Below, in pieces: positions 29,967 to 38,096 of a DNA stretch of 64,000 nucleotides. The notes under the pieces were generated by a model. The model was not told the DNA's origin, made no database searches, and was given only the letters and a program-made list of their open reading frames with translations. The position numbers and the translations under genes are program-made. This DNA is from Sideroxydans sp. (lineage in GTDB: Bacteria; Pseudomonadota; Gammaproteobacteria; Burkholderiales; Gallionellaceae). Every line of letters starts with the position of its first letter. The stretch's first letter is position 1. The DNA is taken from assembly GCA_027310725.1 (NCBI GenBank), contig DAIDAG010000068.1:1-64000 (forward strand), given 5' to 3'.

Positions 29967-30791
29967 ATGTTCACAAGCAATCCCTTTGCCGGACTTTCGG
30001 CATCGATTCCAACCGTCTACATGCAAGGGTATATCGTCGTGATGTTCCTGCTGGTCATGGGCGGGACGATACTTGACATGCTTCATAAGAAAAGCGCGCA
30101 GTACTTTTTCGCAAATGCGGAAAAAGCACAGAAGAGTGCAAAACGCGAAGTGAGCGGTGGTGAAAAGGTGGCGATGGCCACTGCCGTGCTGGTCAAGGAA
30201 GTGCTGACCTCCGGCGAATTCGACAATCCGCGCCGCAGGATTTCCCATCTGTTGACCATGTGGGGAACCATCATCTTCATCGTGACGACCGCGATCATGA
30301 TCTTCTCGCCGGGGTCCACCTCCACCCTGCTGCCACAGCTGTGGCACATCGGTGCGCTGATGCTGGCTGTCGGCGGATACTGGTTCTGGTTCTTTATCCG
30401 CGCTGATGTGGCTGCGGAAGGCCTTTCCAGCTTCCGGCTCGAGCGTGCGGATCTGTTCATTCTCTCGCTTCTGGCTACCTCGACCTTCGCATTGGCCTGG
30501 TCGTTCACCGGCGGCGGCGTGGGCGTGCTCTTCGCCCTGTTCATCCTGTCCAGCACCGTGCTCTTCGGCGGCGTGTACTGGTCCAAGTTCGCCCACATGT
30601 TCTTCAAGCCCGCTGCAGCCTTCCAGAAACGCGTCATCATGGCCGACGGTGGCCGCGAGAATCTGCCTCCCGACTATGATCTGACGGATCCTGAAGTGCA
30701 GCGCAAGTTTCCGGATGTGCCTCAGTACATGGGCAAGAACCCGCCCAACATGGGGCTTTGCATCAAGGCCGAAAGAGCCAACCATTACTAA
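29967..30791 (+). CDS. aprM: AprM, membrane protein associated with APS reductase
   Basis: Multi-TM ORF between sat and aprB, C-terminus of the expected type. Confidence 0.87.
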   Translation: MFTSNPFAGLSASIPTVYMQGYIVVMFLLVMGGTILDMLHKKSAQYFFANAEKAQKSAKREVSGGEKVAMATAVLVKEVLTSGEFDNPRRRISHLLTMWGTIIFIVTTAIMIFSPGSTSTLLPQLWHIGALMLAVGGYWFWFFIRADVAAEGLSSFRLERADLFILSLLATSTFALAWSFTGGGVGVLFALFILSSTVLFGGVYWSKFAHMFFKPAAAFQKRVIMADGGRENLPPDYDLTDPEVQRKFPDVPQYMGKNPPNMGLCIKAERANHY

Positions 30792-30834
30792 TGCTGTCTT
30801 GACTAATTTTCTATAAGAAATAGAGGAGTATCGA

Positions 30835-31317
30835 ATGCCAACCTTTGTATATATGACACGTTGTGATGGTTGCGGAGAATGCGTTGACATCTGCCCGTCC
30901 GACATCATGCACATCGACAAGAAGCTGCGTCGCGCTTACAACATCGAACCCAGTATGTGCTGGGAATGCTATTCCTGTGTAAAGGCATGCCCGCACCAGG
31001 CGATCGATGTGCGCGGTTATGCCGACTTTGCTCCGCTTGGACACAGTGTTCGCGTGATCCGTGATGAAGAGAAAGGCACGATTGCGTGGCGCATCAAGTT
31101 CCGCAACGGCAAGAAAGACATGGAATTGCTGGCGCCGATCACGACCAAACCCTGGGGTTCTGCGACACCGGACCTCGCTAAGGTGCCTGCCCCCAGCAAG
31201 GAGATGCGCGACAGCCAACTGCTGTTCAATGAGCCTAAGTACATCCGTATGGATGACGGCGGACTGCACACACTGCAATCCAATGGCTTGGAAATCAAAA
31301 AAGGGGTGCAATACTAA
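30835..31317 (+). CDS. aprB: adenylylsulfate reductase beta subunit
   Basis: MPTFVYMTRCDGCGECVDICPSDIMHID; CWECYSCVKACPHQAIDVRGYADFAPLG. Confidence 0.97.
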   Translation: MPTFVYMTRCDGCGECVDICPSDIMHIDKKLRRAYNIEPSMCWECYSCVKACPHQAIDVRGYADFAPLGHSVRVIRDEEKGTIAWRIKFRNGKKDMELLAPITTKPWGSATPDLAKVPAPSKEMRDSQLLFNEPKYIRMDDGGLHTLQSNGLEIKKGVQY

Positions 31318-33209
31318 TGAGCTACTCGACAATTATTGAAGACAATATCGACATCCTGGTTGTCGGTGCGGGCCTGGGCGGAACGGGTGCGGCATTCGAA
31401 GCAAGATATTGGGGTCAGAACAAGAAGATCGTCATCGCCGAAAAGGCAAACATCATGCGTTCCGGCGCCGTCGCCCAGGGCCTGTATGCGATCAACTGCT
31501 ACATGGGTACACGCTTTGGCGAGAACAATCCCGAAGATCACGTGCGCTATGCGCGTATCGACCTGATGGGTATGGTGCGTGAAGACCTGCTGTTCGACAT
31601 GGCACGCCACGTAGATTCCGCTGTGCATAACTTTGAAGAATGGGGCCTTCCCATCATGCGCAACGAGAAGAAGGGTTCGTATCTGCGTGAAGGTCGCTGG
31701 CAGATCATGATTCATGGTGAATCCTACAAGCCTATCGTTGCTGAAGCCGCCAAGAAGTCGGCGGACAAGGTTTTCAACCGCATCTGCGTGACTCACCTTC
31801 TGATGGACGAATCCAAAGAGAACCGTGTTGCCGGTGCCGTGGGCTTCAATGTCCGCACGGGTAACTACCACGTGTTCAAGTCCAAGACTGTTATCTGCGG
31901 TGCCGGTGGCGCTTCCAACATCTTCAAGCCGCGCTCTGTCGGCGAAGGTGCGGGTCGTGTCTGGTACGCACCGTGGTCTTCAGGCTCTGCATATGGCCTG
32001 ATGATCGAAGCCGGTGCCAAGATGACACAAATGGAAAACCGTATCGTGCTGGCTCGTTTCAAGGATGGTTACGGCCCTGTCGGTGCCTACTTCCTGCACC
32101 TCAAGACCTATACCCAGAATGGCTACGGCGAAGAGTATGAGTCCAAGTGGTTCCCGGCACTGCAGCAAATGGTGGGCAAGGAATACCTGGACCCGGAAGT
32201 TTCGCACAGAACCCACAGGCCCATTCCGACCTGCCTGCGTAACCACGCGATCATCAACGAGGTTAATGCAGGTCGCGGCCCGATTCACATGGTCACCATG
32301 GAAGCCTTCCAGGATCCTCACCTTGAAGAGATCGGTTGGCACAACTTCCTGGGCATGACCGTTGGTCAGGCGGTACTTTGGGCAGCCACAGACGTTGATC
32401 CCAAGTACGAGAATCCTGAGCTGACCACCTCTGAGCCTTATGTTATGGGTTCACATGCTACCGGTTGCGGCGCCTGGTGTTCAGGTCCGGAAGATCTCTC
32501 TCCGCCGGAGTACTTCTGGGGTTATAACCGCATGACGACTGTTGAAGGTCTGTTCGGTGCCGGAGATGCGGTAGGCGGCACACCTCACGCCTTCTCATCG
32601 GGTTCTTTCACCGAAGGTCGTCTGGCTGCCAAGGCTGCCTGTAAATATATCGATGATGGCAAAGCAGAAGGCATCCGTGTTTCTGACGCTCAGATCAATC
32701 GTCGCAGGGAACAGATCTACAAGCCCTTGGAAACTTACCGTGTTTTCAGTAATGAGGTGGTTGCCGGTACCGTCAATCCCAACTTCATCAATCCAAGACA
32801 GGGCCTTGATCGTTTGCAGAAGATGATGGATGAGTACTGTGGTGGTTTTGGTGTCAACTACATGACCAACGACAAGCTCCTGAACATCGGCCTGAAGAAG
32901 ATGTCGATTCTGGGGGAAGATCTGGAAAAGGTTGCCGCGTCAGATATCCATGAACTGCTGCGTGCATGGGAGCTGAAGCATCGTTTCCTGACTTCCGAAA
33001 GCGTGTTCCATCATACGCTGTTCCGTAAGGAGACACGTTGGCCGGGTTACTATTACCGTGGTGATGTCATGAAGCTGGATGACAAGAACTGGCACGTGCT
33101 GACAGTTTCGCGTCGTGACCCCAAGACGGGTGAGTACACGATGGAAAAAGCACCGCTCTACCACCTGGTAGGTGATGTAGAGAAAGCGGCGCCGGTAGAC
33201 CACCACTAA
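31317..33209 (+). CDS. aprA: adenylylsulfate reductase alpha subunit
   Basis: ILVVGAGLGGTGAAFEA FAD motif; QGLYAINCYMGTRFGENNPEDHVRYARIDLMGMVREDLLFDMARHVD. Confidence 0.98.
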   Translation: MSYSTIIEDNIDILVVGAGLGGTGAAFEARYWGQNKKIVIAEKANIMRSGAVAQGLYAINCYMGTRFGENNPEDHVRYARIDLMGMVREDLLFDMARHVDSAVHNFEEWGLPIMRNEKKGSYLREGRWQIMIHGESYKPIVAEAAKKSADKVFNRICVTHLLMDESKENRVAGAVGFNVRTGNYHVFKSKTVICGAGGASNIFKPRSVGEGAGRVWYAPWSSGSAYGLMIEAGAKMTQMENRIVLARFKDGYGPVGAYFLHLKTYTQNGYGEEYESKWFPALQQMVGKEYLDPEVSHRTHRPIPTCLRNHAIINEVNAGRGPIHMVTMEAFQDPHLEEIGWHNFLGMTVGQAVLWAATDVDPKYENPELTTSEPYVMGSHATGCGAWCSGPEDLSPPEYFWGYNRMTTVEGLFGAGDAVGGTPHAFSSGSFTEGRLAAKAACKYIDDGKAEGIRVSDAQINRRREQIYKPLETYRVFSNEVVAGTVNPNFINPRQGLDRLQKMMDEYCGGFGVNYMTNDKLLNIGLKKMSILGEDLEKVAASDIHELLRAWELKHRFLTSESVFHHTLFRKETRWPGYYYRGDVMKLDDKNWHVLTVSRRDPKTGEYTMEKAPLYHLVGDVEKAAPVDHH

Positions 33210-33289
33210 GCAAATGCAGGCCCGATTTACCGATTTTGTAAAATCAGGCCTGCGAAAATATATTTGCCATAACTTGTTAGTATGTTAGA

Positions 33290-33322
33290 AAGGACCGGCA
33301 TATTTTTGTTGGTCCTTTTTTT
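33290..33322 (+). terminator. rho-independent terminator after aprA
   Basis: AAAGGACC...GGTCCTTTTTTT hairpin with T-run. Confidence 0.8.
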
Positions 33323-33392
33323 ATCTAACCGGCGAGTAGTGTGACATCGCTATAGATAAAATCATGAAACACTGTGTAGTGTGAGATATTTT

Positions 33393-33743
33393 ATGAACAT
33401 TATTGAAAAAACAGATGAAGAGATTTTAGAATTGGCCCACCCGATGTGGGCTGATCTTATCAAGTACTCTAATGAAGGAAACTACGGCGCTTTCACGCGT
33501 AATTTTTCAAGCTCTTTTATTGCGGGTGCCAATGAGGTTGAAATGGGTAAGCAGTTTGCGAGAAGCGACCTTGCGAAAAACCTGTCAGAGGATTATTCCT
33601 ATCTGGGCATGATACGCCGTGGGGAATATGTCACTGTTCTGTACAAAGTGATAAACAAAAAAAATCAAAGTGAATGGCTGGGAAGACTGGTGCTGGGTTA
33701 TGAAAAGGACAAGGTAAGAATTTTCGGCGCTACGTTGTTCTAA
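33393..33743 (+). CDS. small protein of unknown function
   Basis: About 116-aa ORF, start chosen at MNIIEKTDEE. Confidence 0.65.
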   Translation: MNIIEKTDEEILELAHPMWADLIKYSNEGNYGAFTRNFSSSFIAGANEVEMGKQFARSDLAKNLSEDYSYLGMIRRGEYVTVLYKVINKKNQSEWLGRLVLGYEKDKVRIFGATLF

Positions 33744-33775
33744 GAAAACTTTATCATTATCAGGGCGTTCCAGTC

Positions 33776-34285
33776 ATGTCAGATACGATTGAAGACGAAA
33801 AATTCGTTGAACTAAATTACAAGGTCATCGATAACAAAACCGGTGACGTATTGGTTACTGTGGATTATCCGCTGGCTTATGTTCATGGCGTGAATGATGT
33901 GATGTCTGAAGAAGTGACAAAGGAACTGTATGGAAAAAAAGTCGGCGACATCATAGAAGTGCCAATAGACACTACGAAGTTATACGGCGAGAGAGATGAA
34001 TCGCTGGTATTTACCGATCGTTTAGAAAATGTCCCGGAAGAATATCGGGAAATCGGTATGACCATCACCATGGAAAATGAACAGGGTGAGCCCAGAGACT
34101 TCATCGTTACCCGATTCGACGACAAGACATTGACTGTAGATGGCAATAATCCCCTTTGCGGCAGAGAGGTCACTTTCATGCTGGAAGTCTTGTCTATACG
34201 CGAAGCTACCGAGGAAGAGATCGAGCTTGGCGGAGCGGTCGGGGCCGATCCTGACCTGAATGAAATACTCGATCGGGCAAAATGA
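33776..34285 (+). CDS. SlyD-like FKBP-type peptidyl-prolyl isomerase family protein
   Basis: VELNYKVIDNKTGDVLVTVDYPLAYVHGVNDVM..ELYGKKVGDIIEV; NPLCGREVTFMLEVLSIREATEEE. Confidence 0.85.
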   Translation: MSDTIEDEKFVELNYKVIDNKTGDVLVTVDYPLAYVHGVNDVMSEEVTKELYGKKVGDIIEVPIDTTKLYGERDESLVFTDRLENVPEEYREIGMTITMENEQGEPRDFIVTRFDDKTLTVDGNNPLCGREVTFMLEVLSIREATEEEIELGGAVGADPDLNEILDRAK

Positions 34286-35349
34286 ACCACTCAATCAATT
34301 ACATTATTTCCCTGCCGAACAAGGCTCTGGAACGTGCAATAGCGAATTCTATTGGCATACTAAGTGAAGAGTTGGCCGCAGCGGCTGTTCCGGATACCAA
34401 AGTTGCTGTAGCGGATAATTTTCGTTACGCTCGGGGAAATTATGAGCAGCACCGTTTCAGTTCTCGAATCTATGAGAGTTTACGCGAGGCACTTGAGGCA
34501 TCGCTGACAGACGCTACCGATACAGGTGGTCTTGCTGCAAAGATCAGTCGCGCACGAGAGCCATTGGTCTGGGCAGAGACGCAGAACAATCTCGGAAACA
34601 TTCTTGCCGCACTGGGGCAGCAGCGCAGAGATGCAACGTTGTTTGAACGGGCTATCCAATGTTTCAGCAAGGCATTGGAGGAGTTCACACACGAAAGCGC
34701 TCCCGAGGAATGGGCAGCCACGCAATATAACCTGGGCACAGCCAACCAGGCGCTTGGTCGGTTACTTGAATCTACACAGCCTTTAAAGATCGCTGTAGAT
34801 GCATACACCAATGCTTTGCTGGTTTGGACACGAGAAAAGTCACCGGAAAACTGGATGTACAGCATGCATCAACTGGGGGCCACCTTACATACGTTCGGCA
34901 AACTGCTTAAAGGCAACCGTCAATTTCAAAAGTCCGTTGTTGCCTATAAGAATGCCCTTGCCGCACTGGACGCAGACAATTACGCATTGGAGCTGACTGC
35001 CACCCATAACAATCGGGCTGCCGCTTTGCATCATCTCGGTGAGTCGGAAGAAAACCCTGATCGCTTAAAAGAAGCGATCAATTCCTACGAATTGGCATGG
35101 ACCGTCAGCATGGAGCAGCAGTTGCCTATCCATTTGGCAGTCATCTGCCGAGTGAACAAGGCGACAGCACAAAATGTACTGGCTCAATTAACAAATGACG
35201 CTATGCTTGCAGAAGAGATCGCGGATGAATTCGAGGTGATCATCGAATGTTTTCCTCACGCACTACAACCACTCTGTTTGAAGCATTGCGAGGAACAGCT
35301 GAAAATGGCGCAGGCACAGCTGCAAGCGATTAACAGCCAGATTGCTTGA
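34282..35349 (+). CDS. TPR-containing protein
   Basis: Repeated WAxTQxNLGxxxxxLG-type helices; start overlaps the upstream stop. Confidence 0.85.
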   Translation: MNHSINYIISLPNKALERAIANSIGILSEELAAAAVPDTKVAVADNFRYARGNYEQHRFSSRIYESLREALEASLTDATDTGGLAAKISRAREPLVWAETQNNLGNILAALGQQRRDATLFERAIQCFSKALEEFTHESAPEEWAATQYNLGTANQALGRLLESTQPLKIAVDAYTNALLVWTREKSPENWMYSMHQLGATLHTFGKLLKGNRQFQKSVVAYKNALAALDADNYALELTATHNNRAAALHHLGESEENPDRLKEAINSYELAWTVSMEQQLPIHLAVICRVNKATAQNVLAQLTNDAMLAEEIADEFEVIIECFPHALQPLCLKHCEEQLKMAQAQLQAINSQIA

Positions 35350-35362
35350 GAGAGGACTGAAA

Positions 35363-35779
35363 TCAAATCCGCTCGGAAAGTTTATTTTCCACCTCAATGA
35401 ATGAGCCGGTATCCGCCAGGAAACGGATCGTTCTGGCGCCGAACCCGACTTCGGGGCTTGATTCACTTTTATCGATAGATAAAGTCAGCGTCACGCCCAA
35501 CCTTGGAGATAGATTGTGACTTTTACAGACTTCAACGATTTTTTCTTTAATCGGTTCCAGCTGCTTAACGATGATATCCGTCAAGGCAAATACGTTCACC
35601 TCTCCGGAAAGGGTCTCCGTGGATAACTCCCAGGAACTTATGACGGGTTTATCAAGGCCGCTGTATGCGCCAGCAGCATTGACGGAGGTGGGTTCTATCC
35701 CGAGCAGGCGTGTGATGTCGTCGGGGTTGAAATGATAACCAAGCAGTGCAAAGTAAGCTCGTCCTTTATTCGATGCCAA
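35363..35779 (-). CDS. DUF4279-like protein
   Basis: YFALLGYHFNPDDITRLLGIEPT..SSWELSTE pattern. Confidence 0.75.
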   Translation of the reverse strand: MASNKGRAYFALLGYHFNPDDITRLLGIEPTSVNAAGAYSGLDKPVISSWELSTETLSGEVNVFALTDIIVKQLEPIKEKIVEVCKSHNLSPRLGVTLTLSIDKSESSPEVGFGARTIRFLADTGSFIEVENKLSERI

Positions 35780-35821
35780 GATAGTTTCCTCGTTAACAAG
35801 ATTATGTGTCGAAGTATAAAG

Positions 35822-35968
35822 TATAGGGAGCCTCTAAAATCCAAATTTCGTCGCAATACTGCGTTGCTCACAAAAAATTACTCCTTACATATCACTCATA
35901 TGCTGCGTCGTAATTTTTTGCTCGCGCCTTGTCTTGCTTAGAACTTTGAATTTTGGAAACTCCCTATA
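35822..35968. repeat. 147-bp MITE-like palindromic element with imperfect terminal inverted repeats
   Basis: Left end TATAGGGAGCCTCTAAAATCCAAATTTC, right end reverse complement TATAGGGAGTTTCCAAAATTCAAAGTTC; internal arms around CAAAAAATTAC/GTAATTTTTTG. Confidence 0.75.
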
Positions 35969-35989
35969 GATTGAACCGGAGGTGTTCTG

Positions 35990-36403
35990 TTGTCGTCTGA
36001 AGCCACACAAGAGAAGAAAAGAGACCCCAATGATCCATGCCTGTTTTGCAAAGATCCGCGTGGGGTATCGATACAGCATGAACTTGCTTACAGTGCTCGT
36101 GACTCATACCCGGCGAGTCCCGGGCACACCGTGGTCATCCCACGTCGGCACGTATCCAGCTTTTTCGACCTGACGCCGGAAGAAGTGGCTGCCTGCATGG
36201 GCCTCATCAAAGAGGAAAAAAAACTCATCGACAAGGAATTCAATCCGGATGGCTACAATATCGGCGTCAATGTCGGACCAGCGGCCGGGCAAAGCATTTT
36301 CCATGTCCATATTCACATCATCCCCCGCTACAAAGGGGACGTTGAGAATCCCCAAGGGGGTGTGCGGCATGTGATACCAAAGAAGGCATATTACACACGC
36401 TGA
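35990..36403 (+). CDS. HIT-family hydrolase
   Basis: CLFC...HTVVIPRRHV...GQSIFHVHIHIIPRYKGD histidine triad. Confidence 0.92.
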   Translation: MSSEATQEKKRDPNDPCLFCKDPRGVSIQHELAYSARDSYPASPGHTVVIPRRHVSSFFDLTPEEVAACMGLIKEEKKLIDKEFNPDGYNIGVNVGPAAGQSIFHVHIHIIPRYKGDVENPQGGVRHVIPKKAYYTR

Positions 36404-36502
36404 ATAGTATAATTTCAGCAGCAAAATGGGAGGGGTCGATATGCCTGTTTTCATACTTCCCGTTTTCAACCACCACTTTTTTTAACCCAAGGAGATAGGA
36501 TC

Positions 36503-36673
36503 ATGAGTGATGATAAGAAACCTTTTATGCGCCCCAAGATTCCAGATGGCCACGCATTTCGCGTAACTACCCGTCAGAAAGAAATTGTACCTGGGCAGTT
36601 TTTTGTAGGCTATGAAACTATCTGGGAACCGCACCAAAAAGAAGTGCCCTACACCACTCCCAAGAAGCCCTAA
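36503..36673 (+). CDS. 56-aa small protein of unknown function
   Basis: ATG preceded by AAGGAGATAGG; translation MSDDKKPFMRPKIPDGHAFRVTTRQKEIVPGQFFVGYETIWEPHQKEVPYTTPKKP; followed by a terminator; below the ORF-track cutoff. Confidence 0.65.
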   Translation: MSDDKKPFMRPKIPDGHAFRVTTRQKEIVPGQFFVGYETIWEPHQKEVPYTTPKKP

Positions 36674-36696
36674 AGTAATCAGCAAAGAATAACTCT

Positions 36697-36728
36697 GCCG
36701 CGCGAGCCTGAATGGTCGCGCGGCTTTT
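36697..36728 (+). terminator. rho-independent terminator
   Basis: GCCGCGCGA...TCGCGCGGCTTTT. Confidence 0.8.
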
Positions 36729-36982
36729 ACGTTTTAGAGTTATTGTGTGGTACCCGGGATTACTGCCAAGCTGTAGTTCGCTATCGGCCAGTTGCGACGT
36801 CACGACCTTGCCTTAACGCTCCAGAAGCAAGGTCGAGACGCGTTTTTGATCGCTGTTGGGGAAATCAAAAATGCTAATTTATGTTTGAGCTCAGGGAAGC
36901 CCATCAAACCGCCAGCTATTGTGGGGAGTTGCGATGGCGACTGTCGTCGAGTTCGCCCTCGAATCCGCGCGAGACGTTATAG

Positions 36983-37357
36983 CCCCTTTTCAGCCCCGAA
37001 TTTTCCAGCATCTCTCGCCCCAGCATCGGCAAGCCGACCAAGCGCAGCTTGCAACTGTTCTTCATGGTCTGTTACGACACCGAACGTTTCCGAGAATTCT
37101 TGGTCAGCGAAGGCAGCTCCGCGACATCCCACCGATGAGATGAAGAACTGCTCTCCGACGACACCGAACTCATGCTGTTCGGTTTCCGCTTCCTCAAGCA
37201 GATGCTGTTCGGCGAGAACACCGTCAAGATCCACGAAGAGACCGCGGCCAGGCGTATGGAGATCGCTGAGAAGAAACTGCAACAACTCGAAGCCGAGGCT
37301 CGCGAGAGACGTGCTGCAGACGGAGATGGGATGTATGATGATGAATCGTGGCTATAG
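36983..37357 (+). pseudogene. possible degraded ORF interrupted by an in-frame TGA at 37136-37138
   Basis: The same frame is open on both sides of the TGA (..FFMVCYDTERFREFLVSEGSSATSHR* / DEELLSDDTELMLFGFRFLKQMLFG..DDESWL); no clear intact start. Confidence 0.5.
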
Positions 37358-37396
37358 AGAGTTAGTGCATTAACGCCATTTTCAAAAGGAATTTCG

Positions 37397-37765
37397 ATGT
37401 CAGATCTCAATGATCCAAGAGTCTTTTTTGCTGCCGAGCGCACCTTGCTTGCATGGAACAGAACCAGCCTCTCCCTGATGGCATTCGGCTTCGTTATCGA
37501 GCGGTTCGGCCTGTTTGTGCACATCCTTTTGCCCAAACATGACATGCCTCTGCAGCGTGGACTGTCCTTCTGGATTGGATTGATTTTTGTGTTACTGGGA
37601 GCGGTCACCGCCGCCTTTTCCACAGTGCAATACAGGAAAGTTCTCGACACCCTCAAACCCGTTGAAATCCCGGTTGGTTACCGCACTGATCCCGGAGTCA
37701 TCAGCAACCTGATCATCTCGGTGCTGGGCATCGTTCTGACGATCTATTTCTTCCAGGGCGTATGA
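37397..37765 (+). CDS. DUF202 (YidH-family) membrane protein
   Basis: DPRVFFAAERTLLAWNRTSLSLMAFGFVIERFG. Confidence 0.9.
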   Translation: MSDLNDPRVFFAAERTLLAWNRTSLSLMAFGFVIERFGLFVHILLPKHDMPLQRGLSFWIGLIFVLLGAVTAAFSTVQYRKVLDTLKPVEIPVGYRTDPGVISNLIISVLGIVLTIYFFQGV

Positions 37766-37793
37766 TCGGACAAATAAGGTCACCATCGGCTAC

Positions 37794-37821
37794 AAAAAAG
37801 CCGCCCGAAATTTCAGGCGGC
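37794..37821 (-). terminator. rho-independent terminator (minus strand)
   Basis: Minus-strand GCCGCCTGAAATTTCGGGCGGCTTTTTT downstream of the DUF2892 gene. Confidence 0.8.
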
Positions 37822-37856
37822 CTCAGCATCGCATTCACACTGGCAAGCAAACTCGA

Positions 37857-38066
37857 TTAGCACATTTTTTTCACACCAAGTCTGGCAAGAATGCTGTCAA
37901 GCGGGCAAAACCTGGTGATCCCGCTTTGGAACAAATTGAAACCGACAAACGCAGTAAACAGCAAGAAATAGCTGCTGACGAAAACAGGGCTGCTCTGGAC
38001 ACCCAACGCCAGTGACAACATGACAAATGTTCCTGCAACAATACGAACGATACGTTCTGAATTCAT
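37857..38066 (-). CDS. DUF2892 (YgaP-TM-like) inner membrane protein
   Basis: NSERIVRIVAGTFVMLSLALG...FVGFNLFQSGITRFCPLDSILARLGV. Confidence 0.88.
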   Translation of the reverse strand: MNSERIVRIVAGTFVMLSLALGVQSSPVFVSSYFLLFTAFVGFNLFQSGITRFCPLDSILARLGVKKMC

Positions 38067-38096
38067 TACTACTCTCCTGTAAAAATTGGTAAATAT

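Noticed and set aside
36803-36835. Inverted repeat CGACCTTGC...GCAAGGTCG as a possible attC or terminator
   Set aside because: Lacks the attC R-box consensus and no T-run follows; isolated 9-bp palindrome only.
37136-37138. TGA as a possible selenocysteine codon
   Set aside because: No evident bacterial SECIS-like hairpin immediately downstream, no recognisable selenoprotein family and no clear start; decay is simpler.
36792-37373. 193-aa plus-strand ORF as a coding gene
   Set aside because: Composition is Ser/Arg/Pro-rich and frame-shifted relative to the more protein-like frame that includes 37139-37357.
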